Positions 9,273 to 18,817 of a stretch of 64,000 bases of DNA are shown here, piece after piece; position 1 is the stretch's first letter; every line of letters begins with the position of its first letter. Origin of the DNA: Chroococcidiopsis sp. TS-821. GTDB taxonomy: Bacteria > Cyanobacteriota > Cyanobacteriia > Cyanobacteriales > Chroococcidiopsidaceae. Under the pieces are notes generated by a model, which did no database searches, was not told the origin of the DNA, and was given only the letters and a program-made list of their open reading frames with translations. Both the position numbers and the translations under genes were made by a program. Where the stretch lies: the NCBI RefSeq assembly GCF_002939305.1, contig NZ_MVDI01000011.1, positions 62,001-126,000 of the forward strand. Reading direction: 5' to 3'.

Positions 9273-10550
9273 AAAATCATCGCCTACACCTACAGCGACC
9301 CTCTCATAGAATCTCCACCCGATCCGGCAATTTGGGGTTGGGAAATAGACTCTATCTATCAAGATCTTGGCAAACGCACGCAACTGCAACAACTTATTAA
9401 AGACTGCCAAACAGAAGGCGCATATCTCCTCATCCGTAGAATTGAGGAACTGGGCGATTCAGTACAAGAAGTGAGCGATCGCATTACGCAACTCCAAGCA
9501 CTCAGCATCAAAATTATTACCACCGAACAAACTAACCCTAGTAATCTCCAAGCCGACTTGCTCAAACTGCTGCAAGCAATGCAACGCGAACAACGCAGCC
9601 GCCGCATTCGCCAGGGACACGCCCGCAATCGCATTAGCGCCCAACCTCCACCAGGAAAAGCCCCATACGGTTATCGTCGCGGTAAAGACAAATATGCATT
9701 AGACCGCAGTGCTTCCCCCATCGTCAAAGATTTTTTTGAACACTTCTTGCTATACGGTTCCTTACGCGGTGCAGTACGCCATTTAGCCCAAAAATACGGT
9801 AAAAAAATTTCTGTCACTACCGGGCGACGTTGGTTAACTAATCCTGTATATCGCGGCGATACCGCGTATCAAAATGGTGATGTTGTTGCCAATACGCACG
9901 TGCCAATTATCTCTAGAGAAGAAGCCGCACAAGTCGATCGATTATTACGCCGCAATCGACGTTTACCACCACGTACCGCGAGTGCGCCGCGCAGTCTTGC
10001 AGGTTTAGTTATCTGTCAAGAATGTCAATCTCCAATGACAGTTGTGCGCGTCACGACGCACCAAAAAAAGAGTGAATATCTTTATTTGCGTCCGACACTT
10101 TGCCCAAAACGTCCAAAATGCCGTGCGATCGCGTATGCTGAAGTTCTGAAACGCACAATTGCTACAGTTTGTCAAGACTTGCCCCGTGCAGTTGCTGGTA
10201 TGAATTTTCCGCAATTAGATGCAGTTAAGGAGTCTTTAAATAGCGCGATCGCATCCAAACAACAAATTCTTGCTCAGTTACCTAATTTAACTACCACAGG
10301 AATTTTAGATCCCGAAACCGCACAATTAAGAGACTACAAACTTCGTACTGAAATATCCGCATTACAAACCCAACTTGCCACTTTACCACCAGTCAATTTA
10401 CGTTCTGTTGCGCAAGCCGTTTCAATTCCGCAATTTTGGTTAGATTTATCTGAAGCCGAACGTCGCTTTTATTTTCGCGAATTTATTCAACAAATTCAGT
10501 TAATTCGCGAAGATGAGGAATGGCATCTGCAAGTAATTTTTGTTTTTTAG
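9258..10550 (+). CDS. Large serine-recombinase-like protein with degenerate catalytic domain
   Basis: A 430-residue protein with the domain order of large serine recombinases such as XisF: a resolvase-like N-terminal domain (1-100), a recombinase domain (about 115-225, with [12 protein letters not shown] and [10 protein letters not shown]), a zinc-ribbon region (CQECQ near 255, then CPKRPKC) and a C-terminal helical part. The usual Y-x-R-x-S nucleophile motif reads IAYTYSDPL, without the Arg and with Ser one place early. The catalytic D-R-L-G-R motif reads E-E-L-G-D. As read, the enzyme should be unable to cut DNA. The frame is intact over 1.3 kb, so it is not obviously decaying. The GTG at 9258 lies in a dispersed repeat; GTG at 9270 (KIIAYTYS) is an equally good start. 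Confidence 0.8.
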   Translation: MVRSVKIIAYTYSDPLIESPPDPAIWGWEIDSIYQDLGKRTQLQQLIKDCQTEGAYLLIRRIEELGDSVQEVSDRITQLQALSIKIITTEQTNPSNLQADLLKLLQAMQREQRSRRIRQGHARNRISAQPPPGKAPYGYRRGKDKYALDRSASPIVKDFFEHFLLYGSLRGAVRHLAQKYGKKISVTTGRRWLTNPVYRGDTAYQNGDVVANTHVPIISREEAAQVDRLLRRNRRLPPRTASAPRSLAGLVICQECQSPMTVVRVTTHQKKSEYLYLRPTLCPKRPKCRAIAYAEVLKRTIATVCQDLPRAVAGMNFPQLDAVKESLNSAIASKQQILAQLPNLTTTGILDPETAQLRDYKLRTEISALQTQLATLPPVNLRSVAQAVSIPQFWLDLSEAERRFYFREFIQQIQLIREDEEWHLQVIFVF

Positions 10551-11870
10551 TCTGACAAAACTCCAGACTGTACGCGCCACAAACCAGCATAGATACCATT
10601 GAGTGCTAATAGTTCCTCATGTGTACCCTGTTCGACAACTTCCCCTTGATCCATGACATAGATACAATCGCTGTGCCGAATTGTTGAAAGACGATGCGCG
10701 ATTACCTACAGTACGCTTCGCGAACGCAATCATTGTCCTATTTTGTGTAATCACAGCTAAAGATTTTTGAATCGCTGCTTCGGTTTCATTATCCACCGCT
10801 GAGGTTGCTTCATCCAAAATCAAAATTGGCGGATCTTTGAGAATTGCGCGTGCAATTGCTAATCGCTGTCGTTGTCCGCCAGAAAGTTTTTGACCGCGTT
10901 CGCCAACAATCGTATTGTATCCTTGCGGAAGTTGCACTATAAATTCGTGTGCTTCTGCTAACTTGGCAGCATGAACGATATCATCATGAATTGCATCAAA
11001 GTTACCATAGGCAATATTTTCGGCGACTGTTCCGTGAAATAGAAACACATCCTGGCTTACCCAACCGATACAACGCCGCAAATCTATTAATTGCAACTCT
11101 CGAATATCGATACCATCAATCAAAATTTGCCCAGCTTGGATTTCATAAAAACGCAGCAACAGTTTTACCAGCGTACTTTTACCCGAACCTGTTGCACCAA
11201 CGATACCAATATTCGCCCCAGCTGGAATATGCAATGAGAGGTTTTTGAGAACATGATTGCGGTCTTTGTATGCAAAAGTAATGTTATCAAGCTGCACTTC
11301 ACCACGCACCGCTTTTAAAGGTAATGGATGACTACCAGTGGGAATTGCAATCGGAGTATCCAATAGCCGCATCACTCGTCGGATCGAAGCCATGGCGCGT
11401 TGATACTCGTCCATTAGTTGGCTTAAAGACACAAAAGGCCATAGCAGTAGTTGGACAATAAATACCAAAAAGCCATAAGTTCCCACTGTGATATTACCAT
11501 TCGCTACGGCAACACCACCAAAAAACAGTGTGGCAATAAAACCTAAGACAACTATTAAGCGAATCAAGGGGAAAAAGCAGCACTAATGTGCGATCGCTTT
11601 TTGGTTACTGCGACGATAAGCTTCACTTTCGTCTATGACACGCGATCGCTCATAGGGTTCAGCGGTAAAGCTTTTAATCGTGGCAATTCCTGAGAGGTTA
11701 TTAGTTAAACGACTGCTAATCAAACCTGCTTTTTCACGGACATCTGCATAGCGCGGTGCAAGTCGATTTTGAAATACTATGGAACCCCAAAAGATAAAAG
11801 GAATCGGTATAATTGCAAACGGAGCCACACTTGGAGCGATAATTGCAAACGAGCCGCCGAATTTAAATAC
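10547..11870 (-). pseudogene. ABC exporter (ATP-binding plus membrane domain), decayed
   Basis: Remnant of a fused MsbA/multidrug-type half-transporter. Reading on the minus strand, the transmembrane part from APSVAPFAIIPIPF is followed by a complete ATPase domain: Walker A GATGSGKST, Q-loop, signature LSGGQRQR, Walker B ILILDEATS. Three lesions are visible. The first ~150 residues are missing and the frame is lost near 11870. At 11583-11585 a TAG interrupts the frame where the family has ALSAAFF, best explained by +1 and -1 changes a few bases apart. A 22-base insertion at 10706-10727 shifts the frame between TMI and the H-loop, after which [20 protein letters not shown] continues in another frame to a TAA overlapping the recombinase stop. 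No functional product is expected. Confidence 0.88.
10706..10727. mobile_element. 22-bp palindromic insertion, small dispersed repeat type
   Basis: Removing these 22 bases restores the expected ABC-transporter sequence exactly at the H-loop (TMI then VIAHRLST). The insert contains the palindromic core CGCTTCGCGAACG. Insertions of 21-27 bp with such cores are known in cyanobacterial genomes as small dispersed repeats. The exact edges are ambiguous by a base or two. The insertion reading is direct; mobility is inferred. Confidence 0.65.
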
Positions 11871-12940
11871 TGATACTTAAATCCTGAACGCAGCTATCTA
11901 TTTATAAATTTTCGTGTCATTAAATACTTTGTCGCAAACATACTGAATCATCTTAATAGTTTTCGAGACGTTAAGTCTATCCAAAAACGGCATTTTTTTA
12001 TCCTAAAAAGGTAGTTGACTAACAAAATTTAACTAGTATTTTTTGTTTAGTTAAAATATTCTTTATTTATTTCCCTTGTCTTTACCACTTAACTTAATAT
12101 TCGCACAAATACATCTCTGTACTATTAATCACAAAATGTGCAAATGTCAGTACTAAAAAGCTAATTAGTTTTGCTCTCAATAATTGAGTATGATGGATAC
12201 TAAAATGTCCGATATAATAGCTAGAGGAGTTTTAACTTCTGAGTTTCAATGGAGAGGTAGAGAAAACGATGTTTTAATCGCATTCAACATTTCCAAACAC
12301 AAGAAGAATCTCTCGTCCCTCTAGGTGTTATTCCCAAATATTTAGTAAAACTTCTACTAACTAGTTCTTCCCAGAAATACAGTTGTTAAATCCGAAAAAA
12401 TATTCCTTCTTCACAGTTCCTCAAGCAACCCTTAAAAACCTGCGCTTGATGTTGAACCGCTAAAGTAAGGGTAAAAAATGCATAATTTAATGCTGAGTGA
12501 CCGTTCTATTGATAAGGAAATATTATTGCTCCTTATTAGTAGCTATTTTAACAGAGGTGGATAAAGAGAGAATATTGACTACAATTATTACATCTCTTGT
12601 TTGAGCAAGATTAATAGTTTCTTGTTCGCCCTACTCTCAACGAATATCAAATTATGTTGAGCAAAAATTACTTTTCGACCTTTCTATTGCTGGTGACTTT
12701 AGCCATTTAATTTTGACCTTCATATTTATTTATTAAATATAAGGTCGTTTCTCCATGTTTAATAAAAACAAAAAAATAAAAATATAGTTGTTATATTATT
12801 TATTAATTTATTAAAATGTTATTATTTAATATAATAAAGGATACTGGAATTTAAAAATCATAGGCACTAAAAGAAATAAACTTACTATTTATCGTCATTT
12901 TAGTGAGCTTATAATTCAGAATTATCAATTATTTTAAAGT
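11871..12940. other. 1.07-kb AT-rich region without genes
   Basis: No frame longer than about 60 codons resembles a protein. The region begins where the ABC exporter loses its 5' end and ends at the glycosyltransferase. It is AT-rich throughout and extremely so at 12720-12860. Two related segments lie at 12103-12127 and 12138-12160 (both with CAAAT followed by GTACTA). It may be the scar of a lost element; I cannot identify one. Confidence 0.45.
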
Positions 12941-14548
12941 ATGCGCGATCGCTTACATTGGGATTTTTCAAAATTCGATCACCGCCGCAATAGTAAGATT
13001 GATTGGTTTTGGATCTTAGCGTTATTTTTAGCTGCTGTGCTAGTTTACAGCATTAATTTAGGAGGATTACCCCTACGCGATTGGGATGAAGGAACTGTCG
13101 CCCAAGTGGCGCGTGAGATTTGGCGATCGCCCATGAATTCATGGCGGTGGTTGCATCCTACATTATGGGGCGCACCTTATTTAAATAAACCGCCGCTAGT
13201 CCATTTATTAATAGCTGGGGCGTACTCGCTGGGTGGTGTCAATGAATGGACATCGCGTTTACCGGGAGCAATGCTGAGTGCAATCTCTGTACCTCTACTA
13301 TATTGCATCGGGCGGGAAATTTTTCCTAGGCGATCGCCTGCAATTTTTTCAGCATTAGTTTATCTTACACTACTACCGATGGTGCGTCATGGGCGACTCG
13401 CCATGTTAGATGGCGCGGTAGTGTGTTTTTATCTATTGATGATGCTGTGCGTGTTGCGATCGCGTCGCGATCTACGCTATTGCTTGGGGACTGGAATTGG
13501 GCTGGCGCTGATTTTTTTGACGAAAGGAATTATCGGATTATTGCTGCTGGCGATCGCGTTCTTGTTTTTGTTTTGGGATACGCCGCGACTTTTGACTAGC
13601 CTTTATCTTTGGCTTGGTATCTTTATTGGTGCTGTACCTATCGTAGGGTGGTATGCAGCGCAATGGTTTGAGTACGGTAATACTTTTACCGATACAGGCA
13701 TCATGTCACAATCGCTAAGCCGAATTTGGGCAAGTGTAGAAAATCATGCTGGACCACCTTGGTATTACCTTTTAGAAATATTAAAGTACAGCTTTCCTTG
13801 GTTAATTTTTTTACCGCAAGGTTTACGCAAAGCATGGGAAAATCGCAACTGGGGTTGGGCAAAGCTGATTCTTGTTTGGAGTGGATTTTATCTTTTAGTG
13901 ATTTCGGTAATGCAAACTAAGCTTCCTTGGTATGTTTTGCCAATGTATCCCGCTATTGCTTTAGCTGTGGGAGTGCAGTTAGCGGATTATTGGCATTCAT
14001 CTGAAGCATCCTATCCGCGTTCAATTATTGTAGGTTTGGGAATACTCGCGCTTGTTGCAACGCTGGGAAGTTTCTACTTTAGTCCTTGGAGTTCTGCAAG
14101 AGATAGCGCAGTACAAATGATTTTAGCCGCAGTGGCAGGCACAATGATTTTGGCAAACATTTTGGCTCGGCGCGGCGATCGCCAGTTCTTAATCGTTTTA
14201 GTTTGGGGAATGTACGTTTCGCTCGTGCTATTTATGACCTCGCGTCATTGGGTTTGGGAACTTGCCGAAGCTTATCCAGTAAAACCTGTTGCGGCGATGA
14301 TTCAAAATGCTACACCACCAGGACAGATTATTTATACATCTTTTCCTTACAGTCGTCCTTCACTCAATTTTTATAGCGATCGCCAAGTTATTCCTGCTGC
14401 GACTAACGAACTTCAGCGTCAGTGGCAACAAAATCCTCAATCCTATTTTCTCTTAGATATCCCAACGCTCAAAACTCTCCAACTTCCATCCGCACAGCAA
14501 TTAGGAAGCAGCCAAGGTTGGACGCTAGTTACGAAGGGTAAGGAGTGA
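12941..14548 (+). CDS. GT39/ArnT-type membrane glycosyltransferase
   Basis: Polyprenyl-phosphate-sugar-dependent glycosyltransferase of the PMT/ArnT superfamily, acting at the outer face of the cytoplasmic membrane. The 535-residue protein begins with a short basic tail and a first membrane helix, then the catalytic first loop with LRDWDEGTVAQVAREI, whose Asp-Glu pair matches the catalytic acidic motif of the family, followed by YLNKPPLVHLL. About ten further hydrophobic segments follow, then a small C-terminal soluble domain from about residue 440 (IYTSFPYSRPSLNFY). The acceptor (lipid A, protein or glycan) cannot be inferred. ATG at 12941 follows a very AT-rich leader. No operon partners are adjacent. 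Confidence 0.85.
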   Translation: MRDRLHWDFSKFDHRRNSKIDWFWILALFLAAVLVYSINLGGLPLRDWDEGTVAQVAREIWRSPMNSWRWLHPTLWGAPYLNKPPLVHLLIAGAYSLGGVNEWTSRLPGAMLSAISVPLLYCIGREIFPRRSPAIFSALVYLTLLPMVRHGRLAMLDGAVVCFYLLMMLCVLRSRRDLRYCLGTGIGLALIFLTKGIIGLLLLAIAFLFLFWDTPRLLTSLYLWLGIFIGAVPIVGWYAAQWFEYGNTFTDTGIMSQSLSRIWASVENHAGPPWYYLLEILKYSFPWLIFLPQGLRKAWENRNWGWAKLILVWSGFYLLVISVMQTKLPWYVLPMYPAIALAVGVQLADYWHSSEASYPRSIIVGLGILALVATLGSFYFSPWSSARDSAVQMILAAVAGTMILANILARRGDRQFLIVLVWGMYVSLVLFMTSRHWVWELAEAYPVKPVAAMIQNATPPGQIIYTSFPYSRPSLNFYSDRQVIPAATNELQRQWQQNPQSYFLLDIPTLKTLQLPSAQQLGSSQGWTLVTKGKE

Positions 14549-14635
14549 GTGAAGAGTGATTAGTGTAAGGGTGGCTAGAGGCTAGGAGAAGATCAGTTCT
14601 CGTATAAATTATTTTTCCCCTGCACCACAGCTGTC

Positions 14636-15031
14636 CTACGGAGAATCCTGCGGCGGATCGTCAACAATTATTTCTGGCGATGGCTCTTGAAGTGTTTCTT
14701 GCTCTGGTTTGAGTGTTTCTAGCGTGACAACACTGATACCTAAAAGAATCGCACTACCAATCGCAGCGATCGCGGCTGTCTTTTTAATAAAGCTAAAGTC
14801 ACGTAGAATTCTTGCCCAAGGACGACTTTGACGGCGAAGCACGTGCGTCATCTCGACGGGGTTAGAGCTATGTGGATCGCGGACATAATGACCGCTCCAA
14901 CTCACGACCAATCGTTCTTGACAGTACGGACACGTAAAAAGTCCATTACACTTTTTAATTTGTTTGAGATTGCCAGTACGCTGACAAATTGGACAGGTTA
15001 CAGAGTGATGATCAAAGGTGTGAGTGTTCAT
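14636..15031 (-). CDS. Small zinc-ribbon membrane protein
   Basis: I do not recognise a named family. The 131-residue protein has an N-terminal zinc ribbon with two knuckles (CPICQRTG at about 14-21 and CPYCQERL at about 35-42), a basic middle segment, one transmembrane helix around residues 87-106 (AAIAAIGSAILLGISVV) and an acidic, Pro-rich tail (EPSPEIIVDDPPQDSP). By the positive-inside rule the zinc ribbon should be cytoplasmic and the tail outside. It is convergent with the glycosyltransferase upstream. A scaffold or binding role is possible but unproven. Confidence 0.6.
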   Translation of the reverse strand: MNTHTFDHHSVTCPICQRTGNLKQIKKCNGLFTCPYCQERLVVSWSGHYVRDPHSSNPVEMTHVLRRQSRPWARILRDFSFIKKTAAIAAIGSAILLGISVVTLETLKPEQETLQEPSPEIIVDDPPQDSP

Positions 15032-15474
15032 AGCGCGTCAAACCAGTTCTTTTCTCGCTCTACAGCGGAGTACCCTCAAATTTCTGAGGTGTATTTCCTA
15101 TAGCCCCAAATCTTAGTCTGCCCATTTTTGTGATAGATAGCCATACTCACAGTACATATATTTATGAACTTTTAAGAAGGGCTAGAAGTTCAGGCGTCTT
15201 GCCTGGGGAAGCTACGAAGCTAGCCACTGACTCGTCGCTAGCCACTATAGGTTCTTATCTATCTTTAACTTGTCACAACATTATCGAATAAACCAAGTGT
15301 GTAACTCAGCTAAAGGGAGTATAAATGAAATTTTTTGAGCAACTTCGAATTATGAAGCAAACCCTTGTCTATTCAAGCACTAACCTACTTGTCGGCAGAC
15401 GAGGAGATCCATCAAAATGAAAAGTAAGAAATAAAAATTAAAGTTTTTATCACATTTCCCTACACTATCTCCTA
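15032..15474. other. Intergenic region with small palindrome
   Basis: It holds the divergent promoters of the zinc-ribbon protein and the ClC gene. At 15191-15205 CAGGC-GTCTT-GCCTG forms a perfect five-base hairpin related to the one at 8824. Around 15210-15245 degenerate TAGCCAC heptads occur (CTAGCCACTG, CTAGCCACTA). No gene seen. Confidence 0.5.
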
Positions 15475-17448
15475 ATGACTGCCCTTTCTTCCCAATCTCC
15501 AGAGGAAGCACCAAGTTCCTCTGCTGAGTTAAGGAAGGTGATGGTGCCCGCGCTGCCAACACCTTCTATAGGTTTAACTCATTTGCTAAACCGTTTTCAG
15601 CTATCTCCGGAAAGCGTTGTGCTGCTTTTAGCTGTACTCATCGGCGGTAGCACTGGTTTAGGTGTCGTTATTTTTCATGTTTTGATCGAGCAGATCCACC
15701 GTTTCATGCTACAAGATTTGATGGGCGTGATTTCGCGATGGGGAGCTTGGACGCTAGCGTGCGTCCCCCTGTTAGGTGGGTTAGTTATTGGCTTAATGCG
15801 GGGTACCCAGCAGGATTTTGGTCCTGGGCTTTCTTCTTTGATTGCGGCAACACAAGCTAGTCACGCGCAAAACGTCACGCGTAAAGAATTACAACCAATC
15901 ATTAAGATGCTCGCAGCTGCGGTATCGCTAGGAACAGGGGCTTCCTTAGGACCAGAAGGGCCTAGTGTTGAGATTGGTGCTAACTTCAGTTTACGGTTGG
16001 GTCAACTGCTGCAAATGTCGCAAGAAAGACGCCGTTTGTTGTTAGGAGCCGGTGCAGCAGCGGGGTTAGCCGCAGGATTTAATGCTCCAATTGCAGGTGT
16101 TTTTTTTGCGCTGGAAGTCGTGTTGGGAACTACGTTTGCAACTTCTGCTGTGAGTGTAGTGCTACTTGCTGCAGTCGTCGCCGCCTTAATTGCCCAAATC
16201 GGTTTAGGAGGGCAACCTGCTTTTACATTACCAGTATATGAAGTCCGCAGTCCGCTCGAATTTCCGCTTTATGTTGGTTTGGGTTTGGGTGCGAGTTTAG
16301 TTTCCATCACTTATACGCAATCTTTACAGCTATTACGCGCCTGCTTTCAAGGGCAAGTTCCTGGCTTTGCTTGGTTAGCAAAAATTCCCTTGGCAATTCA
16401 TCCTGTCATTGGCGGTGCTTGTGTTGGTTTGGTTGCATTACAGTACCCGCAAGTTTTGGGGATTGGCTATGAGACTATTGAAGCAATGTTGCAAGATGTG
16501 GAGTTTTCTTTGCAACTACTTGTTGTGCTATTGGTAGTCAAATTAGTCGTCACCGCAATCAGTTTGGGAAGTGGTTTAGTTGGCGGTGTTTTCGCTCCAG
16601 CAATGTTTCTTGGTGCTTCGTTAGGGGCAGCTTATGCTAAAGTCTTGGCGATTTTTCCAGGTATCAGTCTCTATATGGCTGCGCCTCCTGCCTATGCGAT
16701 GGTTGGTATGGCAGCGGTGCTGGCAGCGAGTGCGCGCGCGCCTTTGACTGCAATCTTATTATTATTTGAACTGACAAGAGATTACCGAATTGTGTTGCCG
16801 TTGATGGCCGCGGTTGGTTTGAGTGTATGGCTTGTTGAGCGCATGAAACCTACTGTCACTTCGGACGCGCATCTACAGCAGTTGAACTTGAATGTCGAAA
16901 CAAATCGCGAACAAGAAGTTTTACAGCAAATCTCTGTCGCTGAGGCGATGCATCAGTCTCCGCTAATCTTAGCAGCTACGCTTTCAATCTGGGAAGCGGG
17001 CGTGTCTATGACGCGCGATCGCCGCCGCAGTGCTTTGGTTATTAATGAAGCTAATCAATTAGTTGGTATCGTCACTTTAGATGATATTTCCCGCGCAATT
17101 TCCCTGGGAAAACAGTACGGAATAAGTGCTAGTAACTCAACTTTAACGCATTCCTCAAAGCCAGATGTTAGCAAACATAATTTACCCGCATCTCAACTTA
17201 TTGATATTTGCACAACTGAGCTACTTTACACTTATCCCGATGAACTTTTATCTGAAGCTTTAGCGCGGATGGCAGCGCGTGGCTTACATCAGTTACCTGT
17301 CGTTGAACGAAACAACCACGAACAGATTATTGGCTTACTAGAACGCGATCAGATTGGATTAACTTGCAACCTTGAGTTGATGCGTCAAGCATTGCAACAA
17401 TTACCAAATGCACCGAAACATGATGAACTGACGCTTACTAGTTTGTAG
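15475..17448 (+). CDS. ClC-family chloride channel/transporter with CBS domains
   Basis: Moves chloride (or a related anion) across a membrane as a homodimer. The 657-residue protein has a 50-residue polar N-terminus, then the ClC membrane domain (about 50-455). Signature loops are GPGLSS near residue 120, GPEGPSVEIG near 160 with the external gating glutamate kept, AGFNAPIAGVFFALE near 205 and GSGLVGGVFAPAMFLGA near 370. The C-terminal ~170 residues hold two CBS domains (around 485-545 and 580-640), which usually bind adenine nucleotides. A glutamate is also present in FALEV, near the position that acts as internal proton site in exchangers, so channel versus antiporter cannot be settled. 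It converges with the cyAbrB gene. Confidence 0.95.
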   Translation: MTALSSQSPEEAPSSSAELRKVMVPALPTPSIGLTHLLNRFQLSPESVVLLLAVLIGGSTGLGVVIFHVLIEQIHRFMLQDLMGVISRWGAWTLACVPLLGGLVIGLMRGTQQDFGPGLSSLIAATQASHAQNVTRKELQPIIKMLAAAVSLGTGASLGPEGPSVEIGANFSLRLGQLLQMSQERRRLLLGAGAAAGLAAGFNAPIAGVFFALEVVLGTTFATSAVSVVLLAAVVAALIAQIGLGGQPAFTLPVYEVRSPLEFPLYVGLGLGASLVSITYTQSLQLLRACFQGQVPGFAWLAKIPLAIHPVIGGACVGLVALQYPQVLGIGYETIEAMLQDVEFSLQLLVVLLVVKLVVTAISLGSGLVGGVFAPAMFLGASLGAAYAKVLAIFPGISLYMAAPPAYAMVGMAAVLAASARAPLTAILLLFELTRDYRIVLPLMAAVGLSVWLVERMKPTVTSDAHLQQLNLNVETNREQEVLQQISVAEAMHQSPLILAATLSIWEAGVSMTRDRRRSALVINEANQLVGIVTLDDISRAISLGKQYGISASNSTLTHSSKPDVSKHNLPASQLIDICTTELLYTYPDELLSEALARMAARGLHQLPVVERNNHEQIIGLLERDQIGLTCNLELMRQALQQLPNAPKHDELTLTSL

Positions 17449-17541
17449 CAGTCAGCTACCATGATTTGGAAAATTGAAGTCGCGGGAGAATAATGGTCGT
17501 TGCCTTGATTCTCCTCGCACAACCACCATTTCTCTGGTTGC

Positions 17542-17949
17542 TTACGAGGCAACTTCGACGTCTTCTAGTTCGCCATCTTCATCCAGCTGCTTCAACCGAA
17601 TATGCTTGCGTCCTAGCGTAATTTCAAATTCATCTCCTGGCTTCAAACCCATTTGTTTTGTATAAGCAGAACCTATTAATAAGTTGCCGTTGGACTGCAC
17701 GCTAATGCGATAACTGGCACTACGTCCACCACGCCCATTAGCGTGTGCTGTACTATCTAACTCAATGCCTTCTGCATCAATTAAGGCATTAAGAAATTTC
17801 ATCATGTTTACGCGCTCAATGCCATTTTTCGTAACGGTGTAATAACCGCACGCTTTAGCCTTTTCTTCTTTACTTAGGTTTTCTAGCTCCTTAACTTTCT
17901 GAAGGAGTTCTTCACCGGTTAGTGGCTCGATTTTTTTCTTTTTACTCAT
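17542..17949 (-). CDS. cyAbrB-type transcriptional regulator
   Basis: Cyanobacterial AbrB-like DNA-binding protein, a global regulator family linked to carbon and nitrogen metabolism and cell differentiation. The 135-residue protein starts MSKKKKIEPLTGEELL; its AbrB fold is at the C-terminal half (YRISVQSNGNLLIGSAYTKQ, then LKPGDEFEITLG), which is the characteristic arrangement of cyAbrB. The KEEKAKACGYYTV segment suggests the cyAbrB1/CalA branch more than cyAbrB2, from memory only. The ATG at 17949 was chosen over a TTG one codon upstream. It converges with the ClC gene, and a long 870-base leader region lies upstream. Confidence 0.88.
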   Translation of the reverse strand: MSKKKKIEPLTGEELLQKVKELENLSKEEKAKACGYYTVTKNGIERVNMMKFLNALIDAEGIELDSTAHANGRGGRSASYRISVQSNGNLLIGSAYTKQMGLKPGDEFEITLGRKHIRLKQLDEDGELEDVEVAS

Positions 17950-18817
17950 CAACTTAGAACTACAACGAATGAACGAAGTAAATAACTGATTATAATCTTA
18001 GCTTACTAAAGCATAATAAGAGTAACGCTTCGATTTATATCAGCTTAACTAAAGTATCTTACACTGAGTTTCATCAATATTTACTGCTATCTAACCACCT
18101 TACGGTTAAGTTAATCAGTTGTAAACACTCTTTGTATTCGTGATAACTATCTCACAATTGTTGATACTTAATATATTGATGTTGTTAATAGTCCTGCCAG
18201 CTGATTAAAAATCAAGCTAACGCCCCAACTCCAAGCAAGCAAGCAGCAACCTTGGGATAGAACTTAGTAGACAAATAGCTGTAAGTTTAGGGTGCTTGTT
18301 GAACGACTCGCTAAGCGAGTTCAAGATACTCCTAAAAGTCAGAAAAGGACAACAATCGCGAGAGAAATCCATATAATAAAACTTAAAATTCTGGGGTAGA
18401 GTTTAAGATTTGAGAACTAGGGGTGATAACTTCTGCTTTATGATGTTGATATACACACAAGTTAGGGACTGACACATAAACAGTAGTCGATCGTTGAGCA
18501 TAGGAATTATCCGGAAGTTGCTTGTTACCATTTCTTGCTTCTTCTTGAAGCAGGTAGAAAGCAAATGACGGCTATGTGTCTAGATGAATGAATTTGAGGA
18601 ATTCAATCAAGTTGAAAAGTGTTTATTGACTTTTATGAATAAATCAGAAGCTGGAAACCGTCTGGCGGAGCATAGATAACTGACATCTGTCTAAAAGCTA
18701 AATATCTTTGATAAATGCTTTTTGCCATCTGTTATGTGGCTTTCTGAGTGAAAAAAATATTTTTTTGTCATTGAAAATAGAAGAAGATTTTGAAATGAGG
18801 TCTTACTGAAGCACAGA
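17950..18817. other. Long divergent intergenic region
   Basis: 868 bases between the divergent cyAbrB and Rrf2 genes, both regulators. It includes a 15-base palindrome ACTCGCTAAGCGAGT at 18306-18320 flanked by GAAC/TTC. A second possible hairpin lies around 18535-18565 (TTGCTTCTTCTTGAAGCA). Long leaders upstream of cyanobacterial regulators often hold antisense or small RNAs, but I cannot support one by sequence. No protein-coding frame is convincing. Confidence 0.4.

Noticed and set aside
10617-11828. Annotating the ABC exporter as two functional genes
   Set aside because: The two frames are halves of one protein separated by a stop, with a 22-bp frameshifting insertion in the ATPase domain and no N-terminal third.
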